A stretch of 64,000 nt of DNA, taken from contig NZ_JBPAOH010000007.1 of assembly GCF_050875635.1 (NCBI RefSeq), positions 48,644 through 112,643 on the forward strand, given 5' to 3'. Below the pieces are notes generated by a model. That model saw only the letters and a list, made by a program, of their open reading frames with translations. It had not been told where the DNA came from and did no database searches. Below are positions 1 through 8,459 of the stretch, piece after piece. This DNA is from Hassallia sp050875635. Lineage in GTDB: Bacteria > Cyanobacteriota > Cyanobacteriia > Cyanobacteriales > Nostocaceae. Made by a program: the position numbers and the translations under genes. Position 1 is the stretch's first letter. Each line of letters begins with the position of its first letter.

Positions 1-1583
1 GTCAGAACTTGTTCTGATGGCGATTCGGCAAAAGCCCTAGTCAATTGTTGATAATCTAAAGGTTGAATATCTACTTCTGCTTCTAGTGACAGTTCCACGC
101 CTAAATTAATCGCTAATTTTAGCATTTCCTGCACATCTTCCGAATCGGGTGCGCCTTGCACTCGCCAAATAGCGGGAACGCCTAAAGCGTTTAAATGATT
201 TGCCATCAGTTGATTAACAAGTAGCACGAATTCTGTTAAGAGCGATCGCACAGGTAAATCATTGACTGCGGCACATCCTAAAATCCCCTCATCGTTGTAC
301 GGATTTTGGTTCGGTGGCAGATTTAATTGCAAGCTACCGCGATTCAGCCGCACTTGTTTGACTGCATTTCGCAGTGCTTGCAGTTCTTGCAACATCTGGA
401 CTACTTCTTCCGCTCCCTTATTTTTTCCCCTCGTAGATTTACTTAGTTTCGCAGTCAGAATTGCTTCTGCTTGTTGTTCGCTGATGTGTTCGTCTACTTT
501 AATGATACCCTTTTGAATTTCCCAGTCTAGGACTTCTTGTGATTGTGAATCGAAGGTAATTAAAAAAGAGATGCTTAAGCGATCGCTACCCACAACCAAA
601 GAACAGCGTTCTGCCACAGATGACGGTAACATTGGCAGCACAACTTCACCGAGATATACCGTCCTACCGCGCTTAATTGCTTCGCGATCGAGAGCTTCAT
701 CTGGTAAAATGTAGTGACAAACATCAGTAATGTGAAAGCCTAAGCGCGAGTGTCCCTGTGGAGTTTTCTGCAAGGTAAAAGCGTTTTCTATTACTTGGGA
801 ATCTTTTGTACCGCCAATAGTTAGGGTAAATAAATCACGATAATCCTGACGATTTTTTAAATCAGCTTTCAGTAACTTTTTCGGCAACTTGGCGGCAGCA
901 TCGCTAACTGACTCCGGGAAAGTACGGGAAAGGTCGTGCTTGCAAGTTACCAAATCGATATCAGCAGCAGCTTCGGCATCGCTACCGAGAATTTGCACGA
1001 CTCGACCGACAGGGGGATATTGTGCTAAAGGGTAACGCAAAACTTCCACATGGGCAAGATGGTCGATCGCTTCTTCTAATTTCATCCCACTAGCTAGCAG
1101 TTTCAGTTCAAACAGCAAGCGATCGTCCAGAGGAACAGCCCGAAAACCGCTTTCTACTTGCTTAATTCGCGCTAGCAAAGTGTGATTCGAGCGTTCGAGA
1201 ATTAGCTTCACCTCTCCTTCAGGAGAACGGCGCCGACTACCTTCTTTGAGAACTCTAACTAAAACGCGATCGCCATTCCAAGCATTACTCAGATGACTTT
1301 CGCGAATATAAATATCCTCCGCACCTTCGGTATCCTGAATCGCGAAACAAAAGCCTTTACTAGAACAGCGCAGCTTTGCTTCGATGATTCCCTCTTCTGT
1401 CATGCGACGATATTTGCCGCGTTCTTTTACCAAAAGCCCGACTTTTTCCAGAACTTCTAAAGCAATTTGAAGTTTTTGTAAACTATCTTCATCTTCACAA
1501 CCAAGTTTTTTTTCCAAAACTTTCCGAGCAACCAACTTATCATCGGTAAAATTGGCAAGCAATGTAGCGATTGAAAATTCCAT
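1..1583 (-). CDS. RNase II/R (RNB) family protein, 3' end outside window
   Basis: Homologue of the RNase II/R 3'-5' exoribonucleases, which degrade RNA processively in the cytoplasm. The first 527 codons are inside the window and the gene runs off the left edge without a stop. The ATG at 1583-1581 starts the frame. An N-terminal OB/cold-shock-like segment (around FCFAIQDTEGAEDIYIRE) is followed by an RNB domain with recognisable blocks: LGFHITDVCHYILPDEALD, RGRTVYLGEVVLPMLPSS and LRNAVKQVRLNRGSL. The catalytic block does not fit the family: where RNase II/R have TIDxxxxxDxDDA, this protein reads TIGGTKDSQVIENA (about 783-830), so the metal-binding aspartates are missing. It may be an RNA-binding relative without nuclease activity; the cyanobacterial Zam-type branch is a possible home. 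Family assignment is secure, activity is doubtful. Confidence 0.88.
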   Translation of the reverse strand, partial: MEFSIATLLANFTDDKLVARKVLEKKLGCEDEDSLQKLQIALEVLEKVGLLVKERGKYRRMTEEGIIEAKLRCSSKGFCFAIQDTEGAEDIYIRESHLSNAWNGDRVLVRVLKEGSRRRSPEGEVKLILERSNHTLLARIKQVESGFRAVPLDDRLLFELKLLASGMKLEEAIDHLAHVEVLRYPLAQYPPVGRVVQILGSDAEAAADIDLVTCKHDLSRTFPESVSDAAAKLPKKLLKADLKNRQDYRDLFTLTIGGTKDSQVIENAFTLQKTPQGHSRLGFHITDVCHYILPDEALDREAIKRGRTVYLGEVVLPMLPSSVAERCSLVVGSDRLSISFLITFDSQSQEVLDWEIQKGIIKVDEHISEQQAEAILTAKLSKSTRGKNKGAEEVVQMLQELQALRNAVKQVRLNRGSLQLNLPPNQNPYNDEGILGCAAVNDLPVRSLLTEFVLLVNQLMANHLNALGVPAIWRVQGAPDSEDVQEMLKLAINLGVELSLEAEVDIQPLDYQQLTRAFAESPSEQVL

Positions 1584-2401
1584 GCAGTGAACCGACCTTT
1601 GGTCAAAACATCATTATTAGAAGACACTTTCGTGGAGAGAGAAGCACTATGAGTCAGTACTTTGTTGGAGGTTTAGCCCTACCTCCAACACAGACAAAAA
1701 AGCGACTCTCGGACTTCTCACCCCACGACACTTTCAGAGTTCACTACGAAAAACACCTTTCACCCAGCTAATCTTAACAAAGCACGCCTGATTGAAAATT
1801 CACCCACTAGGTAATGTTTGCGACGGGTTTTTGAGAGACTTTGTTTATAAAACTCACAAAATTCCAGTCTAAAAGCGCTATGCAGGGAAAACAGCAGGTG
1901 TTTGATTGTCTAGATTTCAGGTACTTTCACGGCATTAGACTCTGATTTTAACTAGGAGAAACTGCCGGCAGACCCAATTGTCCCATATGTAGAATCGGTA
2001 ACAACTAGGTTAGCAGCGAAACCGCTCAGTGAGGAAGAACCATTACTTCATTATTGTAGATTTAGAGCGTACTTCTGTGAAAGTAGTTCTGCATATCAGA
2101 TTGGGTAATTAGTATAGCATTGAAAGTAAGACCACGTAGAGTTAGCCGCAAGTAGTGAAAAAGCTGTTCGCAAACAGCTATTGCTACAATCGGTACAAGC
2201 GATCAAGATATATCAGGCTGTTTCATTTAAAAAGGTGAAAACTACTTAATTAAAGAAATATGAAGGATAAGGATGAAAAAATAAATCGGTACAATTTCAA
2301 GCTGCACAAAACTTCTGTGAAGTCTTAACTTCATCCTTCATCCTTTAGACTTCATCCTTTAGATGAGCGTTGTTTAATGAATTTAGATTGGTGAAAGTAT
2401 T
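1584..2401. other. 818-bp gap with a perfect 9-bp hairpin
   Basis: No convincing gene. The clearest structure is a perfect 9-bp stem (GTTGGAGGT at 1664-1672, ACCTCCAAC at 1681-1689, 8-nt loop) about 80 bp upstream of the RNB gene start. The direct repeat TTCATCCTTTAG occurs twice near 2334-2360. The gap probably holds the leader of the RNB gene and the promoter of the 2402 gene. A 40-codon frame starting at 1649 has no supporting signal. Confidence 0.4.
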
Positions 2402-3184
2402 ATGTTGGCTCAATTCCAGAGCTTGTATCCCAATGGCAGTCTTACTTCTGAATTAGTGCAAATCTTCGGTGGAAAATATATTGTCCGGGCAAGCGTACAA
2501 ATTGAAGGTGTAATTCGTGCTACCGGTATGGCAGCAGCAGAAACAGTCGAAGCAGCAGAAGATCAAGCAAGAAATCGGGCACTGATGGTTTTGGGAATGA
2601 CAACCTCATCATCGGAATCGACAGTATCACCGAAATCAATACCGCAGGTGCAGCCCAACCCTCATCCTGCTGTAAATTCTGTAAAACAAACAGAAGCGAA
2701 GCCGGAAGAACAAACTCCATCACCGGTCTTGGCACGCACTACACAACCAGAAGCGACTTCTTTAAGCGACACTTACAACCAAGACTATGAGCCTCGCTTT
2801 GCGATGACTAGCAACCGAGAGCCAGAATTTGATATACCGATGCAAAATTGGGCTATGCTGGACGACAGCGGCGAACCTGAAGAGAATCCTTTACCAACGC
2901 CTGCTGCTAGTAACGTGAGACAATTTGCGCCCCGCAATTATACTACTGAAGATGTCCCAAGTCTAAAAAGCAAGAGAAATAATACAAGCCAACCTATAGA
3001 CTTATCGGATGTAATTGCGAAAACAGATGTCGAAATTGAGCGCTTAGGCTGGACAAAAGAACAAGGAAAGGAGCATCTGAAAAAAACCTATGGTAAGCTG
3101 GGACGCACTTTGTTGAGTGAACAAGAATTACTGGACTTTCTGAGATATTTAGAATCGCAACCAGACCCCATAGCGGGATTTTAA
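2402..3184 (+). CDS. conserved cyanobacterial protein, unknown function
   Basis: 260 aa, no signal peptide or membrane segment. There are two conserved-looking ends around a Pro/Ser/Gln-rich linker. Residues 1-70 (MLAQFQSLYPNGSL..., EDQARNRALMVLGM) read as a compact alpha/beta domain with an Ala-rich helix, loosely like a double-stranded-RNA-binding or Rad52-type fold. Residues 200-260 form a helical domain (GWTKEQGKEHLKKTYGK, LLSEQELLDFLRYLES). I recall similar proteins as hypothetical in other cyanobacteria, but cannot name a function. A nucleic-acid-related role is only a guess. It converges on clpP across a 34-bp perfect palindrome. Confidence 0.75.
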   Translation: MLAQFQSLYPNGSLTSELVQIFGGKYIVRASVQIEGVIRATGMAAAETVEAAEDQARNRALMVLGMTTSSSESTVSPKSIPQVQPNPHPAVNSVKQTEAKPEEQTPSPVLARTTQPEATSLSDTYNQDYEPRFAMTSNREPEFDIPMQNWAMLDDSGEPEENPLPTPAASNVRQFAPRNYTTEDVPSLKSKRNNTSQPIDLSDVIAKTDVEIERLGWTKEQGKEHLKKTYGKLGRTLLSEQELLDFLRYLESQPDPIAGF

Positions 3185-3190
3185 TTATTT

Positions 3191-3224
3191 GTAGTCAGCG
3201 CTGAAGCGCTTCAGCGCTGACTAC
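3191..3224. repeat. 34-bp perfect palindrome
   Basis: A perfect inverted repeat with ends GTAGTCAGCGC / GCGCTGACTAC lies between the convergent 2402 gene and clpP. The same GTAGT...ACTAC ends occur in the 47-bp element at 15543 and 48669. It could act as a bidirectional terminator, although there is no long T run. Confidence 0.7.
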
Positions 3225-3229
3225 AAGCT

Positions 3230-3844
3230 CTAATTGCTATCGACAACAGCCATTGGACGGCTACCAGCCGCGTGACGGTCAATCACAGAGTCAATTAAGC
3301 CATAGTTCTTAGCTTCTTCTGGCGACATGAAGAAGTCCCGTTCGGTATCTTCAGCAATACGCTCAAGCGGCTGACCTGTGTGATCGGCTAAATACTCATT
3401 TAGCTTGCGCTTGTGGTATAAAATTTCCCGTGCTTGAATTTCAATATCAGTCGCTTGTCCTTGAGCGCCACCCAGAGGTTGGTGAATCATAATCCGAGAA
3501 TGGGGTAGACTCATCCGCTTACCCTTAGCACCCGCGCTGAGAAGAAAAGCACCCATACTCGCGGCTAATCCGGTACAAATTGTACAGACATCTGGGCGGA
3601 TGTGCTTCATAGTATCAAATATACCCATACCAGCAGTTACCGAACCACCCGGAGAATTAATGTACATATAAATGTCCTTCTCCGCATCTTCTGCATCTAA
3701 AAACAGCAGTTGAGCAACAATCAAGTTGGCTAGATTGCTATCAATTTGTTGTCCCAAAAAGATGATGCGCTCACGTAACAGCCGTGAGTAGATATCAAAG
3801 GCGCGTTCGCCCCGACCCGATTGTTCAATAACGATAGGAATCAT
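3230..3844 (-). CDS. clpP: ATP-dependent Clp protease proteolytic subunit ClpP
   Basis: 204 aa, the normal length for ClpP, the serine peptidase that forms the two-ring barrel degrading proteins fed by ClpA/C/X ATPases in the cytoplasm. The catalytic triad is readable: Ser96 in GLAASMGAF, His121 in MIHQPLGG, and Asp170 in EDTERDFFM. The YINSPGGSVTAGMGIFDTM strand-helix segment is intact. Cyanobacteria carry several clpP paralogues and I cannot tell which one this is. No clpX or clpC neighbour is present: the genes on either side are unrelated and a heptanucleotide repeat island lies immediately upstream. Confidence 0.95.
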   Translation of the reverse strand: MIPIVIEQSGRGERAFDIYSRLLRERIIFLGQQIDSNLANLIVAQLLFLDAEDAEKDIYMYINSPGGSVTAGMGIFDTMKHIRPDVCTICTGLAASMGAFLLSAGAKGKRMSLPHSRIMIHQPLGGAQGQATDIEIQAREILYHKRKLNEYLADHTGQPLERIAEDTERDFFMSPEEAKNYGLIDSVIDRHAAGSRPMAVVDSN

Positions 3845-3912
3845 AAGCGCGTACTTGCAGCTATTTTAAGTACATTTTATCGATTACAGCCGTTGATTGG
3901 TTTCGGTAATTA

Positions 3913-4112
3913 CTCCCGGTGGGGAGTGGGGGAGTGGGGAGTGGGGGACAAGGGGGACAAGTAGGGGTGGGGTTCCCCCACCCTTCCCAATGCCCCATGC
4001 CCAATGCCCCATGCCCAATGCCCAATGCCCAATGCCCAATGCCCAATGCCCAATGCCCAATGCCCCATGCCCCATGCCCCATGCCCCATGCCCAATGCCC
4101 CATTACCCATTT
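3913..4112. repeat. short-tandem-repeat island (CCCAATG / CCCCATG heptamers)
   Basis: G-rich GGGGAGTGGG-type units (3915-3985) are followed by about sixteen tandem heptamers CCCAATG or CCCCATG (about 3988-4107). This matches the STRR heptanucleotide repeats of filamentous cyanobacteria. Several frames stay open through it only because of the repeat, so they are not genes. It lies in the divergent gap between clpP and the 4229 small gene. Confidence 0.9.
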
Positions 4113-4228
4113 CTACTAACAATCATCCGGATAGATATGCCTAAAGCTGTAAATCGATAGTACGAGGTGCAATGGGGGTAATCAACTCTACTGCAATTGC
4201 CATCCACCCAAAGACACAGGAGACTACC

Positions 4229-4384
4229 ATGCTGCAAAAACTTTTGCAAGCCGCTATCATCACCTTTTTACTTCATTTGTTAGCGGGACTTAACCAAAAT
4301 ACTTCTATTCATACTCAGACAGAATCATCTTTAAATACAAAGCCGATGCCAATGGTTAGCTGGGTATTTCGCTCTCTGCCATAA
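4229..4384 (+). CDS. small hydrophobic protein, 51 aa
   Basis: Short frame starting at ATG 4229, preceded by a good ribosome-binding site (AGGAG, 7 bases upstream). The N-terminal 20 residues (MLQKLLQAAIITFLLHLLAG) form one hydrophobic helix, and the remainder is polar (NQNTSIHTQTESS). It could be a small single-pass membrane or exported protein. I do not recognise it. The ribosome-binding site decides the start; a longer reading from 4172 would begin with a non-hydrophobic extension. Confidence 0.45.
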   Translation: MLQKLLQAAIITFLLHLLAGLNQNTSIHTQTESSLNTKPMPMVSWVFRSLP

Positions 4385-4576
4385 AGGTATAGTATTTGAT
4401 TCGAGGACTCATGCTTTTCGCTTTTTTTTAATCGGCGTTGCTTTTTCGGTGCTTTTCTCATCCTCAAGCTGGAAGTAAACAAATTATTTTCTAACAGGAT
4501 GATGAAATATTTATCCAGAAAGTGAAATAGTATTAGACTGAGCAAAGAAGGTAATGTAACTACCGCTCTTTGAATC

Positions 4577-6652
4577 ATGACGAATCGTCTTGCTCAAGCC
4601 AAGAGTCTCTACCTCCGCAAACACGCTTCAAACCCCATCGATTGGTGGAGTTGGTCTGATGAAGCGCTTTTAACTGCAAAAACGCAAAATAAGCCGATTT
4701 TTCTTTCGATTGGCTACTCTAGCTGTCACTGGTGTACTGTGATGGAAGGTGAGGCGTTTTCCGACTTGGCGATCGCTGAATACATGAACGCTAATTTTCT
4801 CCCAATTAAAGTAGACCGCGAAGAAAGACCCGACATCGACAGCATTTATATGCAGTCTTTGCAGATGATGAGTAACGGTCAAGGAGGCTGGCCCTTAAAT
4901 GTCTTTCTTTCTCCAGAGGATTTAGTACCGTTTTATGCAGGTACTTATTTCCCTGTTGAACCGCGTTTCGGTCGTCCTGGCTTTTTACAAGTTTTGCAAG
5001 CGCTGCGCCGCTATTATGATACCGAAAAAGACGATTTGCGTCAACGCAAAGCGGTAATTTTAGAGTCGCTGCTCAGTTCTGCGGTTTTGCAATTAGATGA
5101 GGCAACCGCACAGGATGATGAATTATTACGGCAAGGCTGGGAAACTAGCACGGTTATAATTACTTCAGATCAACAAGGTAATCGGTTCCCGATGATTCCC
5201 TATGCGGAATTAGCGCTACGGGGAACTAGATTTTCTTTTTCTGATGCTCTTGAAAATCAATCAAGGTACAATGGCAAGCAAGTTTGTACCCAACGTGGGC
5301 TAGATTTAGCACTAGGCGGTATTTTCGATCATGTAGGTGGTGGCTTTCACCGTTACACGGTTGATTCTACTTGGACTGTACCGCATTTTGAAAAGATGCT
5401 TTACGACAATGGTCAAATTGTCGAATATCTGGCGTCTTTGTGGAGTATGGGGGTACAAGAGCCGGCTTTTGAAAGAGCGATCGCTTTAACTGTAAAATGG
5501 TTAAGTCGGGAAATGACCGCTCCTGAAGGTTATTTCTATGCAGCTCAAGATGCTGACAGTTTTACAACCGCAGCTGAAGCTGAACCAGAGGAAGGAGCTT
5601 TTTACATCTGGAGTTACAAAGAATTACAGGAATTACTCACTGCTCTTGAACTAACAGAATTACAACAGCACTTCAGTGTAACGCCTAACGGTAACTTTGA
5701 AGGTAACAATGTGTTGCAAAGGCGTTATGCAGGAGAATTAAGTGATACCACTAAAAATACACTCTCCAAGCTTTTTGTTGCTCGCTACGGTGCAACATCT
5801 AATGAACTTAAAACTTTTCCTCCCGCCCGCAACAACCACGAAGCAAAAACAGGAAACTGGCTTGAACGCATTCCCGCAGTCACAGATACAAAGATGATTG
5901 TCGCTTGGAATAGCTTGATGATTTCTGGTTTGGCAGTAGCTTATAAAGTATTTCAACAACCTGATTATTTAGAACTAGCAACACGAGCGGCAAAGTTTAT
6001 CTTGGATAATCAGTTTGTCGATGGGCGTTTTCATCGATTAAATTACCAATTGTCTCCGAGCGTGTTAGCTCAATCTGAAGATTACGCCTTTTTTATCAAA
6101 GCGTTATTGGATTTACAAGTTAGTTCACCCAATCAAACGTTTTGGTTAGAAAAAGCGATCGCACTTCAAGATGAATTTGACGAATTTCTTTTGAGTGTTG
6201 AATTAGGTGGTTACTATAACACATCTAGTGATGCAAGTCAAGATTTAATTGTGCGGGAACGCAGTTATGTAGATAACGCTACACCGTCGGCGAATGGAAT
6301 AGCGATCGCTAATCTTGTGCGGCTGGCGCTTTTGACGGATAATTTGCATTATCTCGATTTAGCAGAACTTGGGTTAAAAGCTTTTCGAGCCGTAATGAGT
6401 CGTTCTCCTCAAGCTTGTCCGAGTTTATTTGCAGCTTTGGATTGGTATCGTAACTCTACTTTGATTCGCACTACAACTGAGCAGATAAATGTGCTTATTC
6501 CCAAATATCTGCCTACGGCTGTGTTTAGCAGCGTATCTAAATTGCCAGAGCGTAGTGTAGGATTAGTTTGCCAAGGTTTGAAATGTCTGCCAGCTGCTGA
6601 AAGTATTGAGCAGTTATTGCAGCAAGTTCAGCAAAGTCAGACGCGGGGATAA
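4577..6652 (+). CDS. DUF255 thioredoxin-domain protein (YyaL/SPATA20 type)
   Basis: 691 aa, the usual size for this family. Residues 1-160 are the thioredoxin-like domain with Cys50-His-Trp-Cys53 (GYSSCHWCTVM) and the family signatures HASNPIDWW, VDREERPDID and GQGGWPLNVFLSPE. The rest is an alpha/alpha-barrel resembling N-acylglucosamine epimerases (GGIFDHVGGGFHRYTVD, PHFEKMLYDNGQI, QDADS, VAWNSLMISGLA). The family is conserved from bacteria to humans; its biochemical role is not settled, and a redox or sugar-related function is inferred. The VOC gene follows after about 10 bp and may be co-transcribed. Confidence 0.92.
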   Translation: MTNRLAQAKSLYLRKHASNPIDWWSWSDEALLTAKTQNKPIFLSIGYSSCHWCTVMEGEAFSDLAIAEYMNANFLPIKVDREERPDIDSIYMQSLQMMSNGQGGWPLNVFLSPEDLVPFYAGTYFPVEPRFGRPGFLQVLQALRRYYDTEKDDLRQRKAVILESLLSSAVLQLDEATAQDDELLRQGWETSTVIITSDQQGNRFPMIPYAELALRGTRFSFSDALENQSRYNGKQVCTQRGLDLALGGIFDHVGGGFHRYTVDSTWTVPHFEKMLYDNGQIVEYLASLWSMGVQEPAFERAIALTVKWLSREMTAPEGYFYAAQDADSFTTAAEAEPEEGAFYIWSYKELQELLTALELTELQQHFSVTPNGNFEGNNVLQRRYAGELSDTTKNTLSKLFVARYGATSNELKTFPPARNNHEAKTGNWLERIPAVTDTKMIVAWNSLMISGLAVAYKVFQQPDYLELATRAAKFILDNQFVDGRFHRLNYQLSPSVLAQSEDYAFFIKALLDLQVSSPNQTFWLEKAIALQDEFDEFLLSVELGGYYNTSSDASQDLIVRERSYVDNATPSANGIAIANLVRLALLTDNLHYLDLAELGLKAFRAVMSRSPQACPSLFAALDWYRNSTLIRTTTEQINVLIPKYLPTAVFSSVSKLPERSVGLVCQGLKCLPAAESIEQLLQQVQQSQTRG

Positions 6653-6662
6653 TGTTTTAAGC

Positions 6663-7064
6663 ATGAAACAACCCATACTAGGAAAAATCAGCCCGATAAT
6701 TCCTGCTGGTAGCGATATGGAAAAAGCGATCGCTTTCTACGAACAACAGCTGGGCTTTACAACAATATATCAAGAAGGCGAGCCAGTGACGATGGCGATC
6801 GTCAAACGCGATTCAGTAGAAATTTTTCTGCAAAACAATGATGATAAATATTTAGCTGAATGGACAACCTTTCGTATCCAAGTTGATGGTATAGAGCAAC
6901 TTTATCAGGAATTGCAAACGAATGGTGGACAAATGATTCATCCCAATGGATTTCTAGAAATAAAACCTTGGGGAACGAAAGAGTTTGCAATTCTTGATAT
7001 GGCTGGTGTGTGTATTACGTTTTATGAATCTGTAGCTAATGATATTTTAAAATATGCATTATAA
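6663..7064 (+). CDS. VOC (glyoxalase/bleomycin-resistance) superfamily protein
   Basis: 133 aa, one pair of beta-alpha-beta-beta-beta modules as in glyoxalase I and bleomycin-resistance proteins. Visible markers are AGSDMEKAIAFYEQQLGF near the start, VEIFLQ at the end of module one, and PNGFLEIKPWGTKEFAILDMAGVCITFYE in module two, with metal-ligand-type residues His and Glu only partly recognisable. The ATG at 6663 is chosen because the preceding in-frame sequence overlaps the DUF255 gene. The substrate is unknown: members range from isomerases and dioxygenases to antibiotic-binding proteins. Confidence 0.82.
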   Translation: MKQPILGKISPIIPAGSDMEKAIAFYEQQLGFTTIYQEGEPVTMAIVKRDSVEIFLQNNDDKYLAEWTTFRIQVDGIEQLYQELQTNGGQMIHPNGFLEIKPWGTKEFAILDMAGVCITFYESVANDILKYAL

Positions 7065-7083
7065 CTTTAGTTATCGTTAATTG

Positions 7084-7438
7084 CTACTCTTCATCTTCTT
7101 TATTTTCAGAACTTGTTTCCTCACATCCCAACCAAAAGAGTAATACTTTCTCCACTTGCGCTAGTTGTTCAAGTGTCAAGCTTCCCAATTTTCGTAGGAG
7201 TTTTGCGTGAGGAATTGTAATAATATTCTGCACATCAAATACTCCTGTTCGACGAAGAAAGTTTACTTCGACTTCTACCTCGAATCTTGAACCTCGTAAG
7301 CTAGTTGTGTGAGGAATAAGAGTTGCTAACGCACGGTCTGATTTAGTAACAGGAACGCTGATAACTAAACATGGTCTGACTTTTGCCGTGTAACCCAAAT
7401 CGACAAGCCAAACTTCTCCCTTGTTCGGGACTACTCAT
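7084..7438 (-). pseudogene. MazF/PemK-like toxin, apparent +1 frameshift at codon 5
   Basis: The body is a MazF-like endoribonuclease (GYTAKVRPCLVIS, then DRALATLIPHTTSLRGSRFEVEV). MazF toxins cut mRNA. The expected first strand KGEVWLVDLG is encoded in the same frame upstream but has no ATG, GTG or TTG; a TGA closes the frame just before. A start codon does exist where expected: ATG 7438-7436 overlaps the antitoxin stop, but it reads MSSPEQGRSLACRF and soon stops. One extra base around 7424-7431 explains this. The gene is therefore likely inactive, or restored only by frameshifting or a sequencing correction. The only in-frame start left is a TTG at 7400-7398 that would delete strand one. 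Confidence 0.7.
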
Positions 7439-7622
7439 AATCAGATTCTTGCTTGTCTAACTCTAAAAAAAGTTCTTCAGCATTCCAGACTAAATCCTCA
7501 TCTGATAAAGGTGGAAAGTCCAAATGAATAACACGTTTTAAAATCTCTAAGGCAATTTCCAGCTTTTCTGATTCAGTCAGACTATCAAAGGTACTTAAAA
7601 GTTCTTGTGATAAACCAGTCAT
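7431..7622 (-). CDS. putative antitoxin paired with the MazF-like gene
   Basis: 63 aa, acidic and helical (LTESEKLEIALEILKRVIHLDFPPLSDEDLVWNAEELFLELDKQ). Its stop overlaps the toxin's expected ATG by the usual few bases, the standard antitoxin-toxin layout. The size, charge and position support an antitoxin that would wrap the toxin with an acidic C-terminus. I do not recognise a DNA-binding domain, so autoregulation cannot be claimed. With the toxin frame broken, it may persist as a solo antitoxin. Confidence 0.7.
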   Translation of the reverse strand: MTGLSQELLSTFDSLTESEKLEIALEILKRVIHLDFPPLSDEDLVWNAEELFLELDKQESDYE

Positions 7623-7709
7623 AGCTACTTTTTTCAGATACTCTTAAAGGATAATATAACGTGAGTTCAATGCTCATGATTTAACCTTCTTGGTATTCTT
7701 GGTAGACTG

Positions 7710-8294
7710 ATGACAAACCGTAGCCAATTAACTGCGATAATCTTAGCCGGCGGAAAAAGTTCTCGCATGGGTGAGGATAAAGCTTTGATTTTGATTCAAG
7801 GTGTGCCATTATTGCAAAGAATTTATAATATCGCTGAATCATGTGCGGATACAGTTTATGTTGTCACACCTTGGGAAGAACGCTATCAACACATACTACC
7901 GCCTAACTGCCAGTTTATTAAAGAAGCGCCTTTATCTGCTGGACCGTTAGTCGGATTTGCTAAAGGACTAGCGCAAGTACAAACAGATTGGGTATTATTG
8001 CTAGCGTGCGATTTGCCGAACTTGCGAGTTGAAGTTTTGCAAGCATGGGCAAATCAACTTGATGATGTAACAACTCCTGCGATCGCCGCTTTAGCGCATC
8101 ATATCAAAGGATGGGAACCGTTATGTGGTTTTTATCGCCGCAGTTGTTTAGCTGATTTAAATGAGTATATCAATCAAGGCGGGCGATCGTTTCAATCGTG
8201 GCTCAATCAACATCCTGTGCAACTTTTGCCCGTAACAGAACCGGGAATGCTATTTAACTGCAATACACCAGAAGATTTAGCTAATTTAAATTAA
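7710..8294 (+). CDS. mobA: molybdenum cofactor guanylyltransferase MobA
   Basis: 194 aa. MobA transfers GMP from GTP to molybdopterin-Mo to give the bis-MGD precursor used by nitrate reductase and related enzymes. The nucleotidyltransferase signature LAGGKSSRMGEDKAL is at residues 12-26. The metal-binding motif LACDLPNL is near residue 100, and GWEPLCGFYRRSC matches the substrate-binding loop. The C-terminal NCNTPEDL motif is typical of the family. No other molybdopterin gene is in the window. It stands alone, with about 90 bp upstream. Confidence 0.92.
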   Translation: MTNRSQLTAIILAGGKSSRMGEDKALILIQGVPLLQRIYNIAESCADTVYVVTPWEERYQHILPPNCQFIKEAPLSAGPLVGFAKGLAQVQTDWVLLLACDLPNLRVEVLQAWANQLDDVTTPAIAALAHHIKGWEPLCGFYRRSCLADLNEYINQGGRSFQSWLNQHPVQLLPVTEPGMLFNCNTPEDLANLN

Positions 8295-8459
8295 GTAAGT
8301 CGGCGAGAAAAATTCAATTGACGGTGCGTTGCGCTCTTGCACAACACACCCTACATTTAAATTTCTTAACTAATTTAAATTAAGTTCATATATAGCAGTC
8401 CTAAATGAGTTGTAAAACACCTCTCCCTTGTCTCCCAAGTCTGCCTTGTCTCCCCTTTT

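Noticed and set aside
1571..1771. Possible small protein upstream of the RNB gene
   Set aside because: Overlaps the RNB start on the other strand and has no ribosome-binding site or family features.
3861..4160. Overlapping frames on both strands in the heptamer island
   Set aside because: Low-complexity frames caused by CCCAATG repeats; they occur in all directions and have no recognisable domain.
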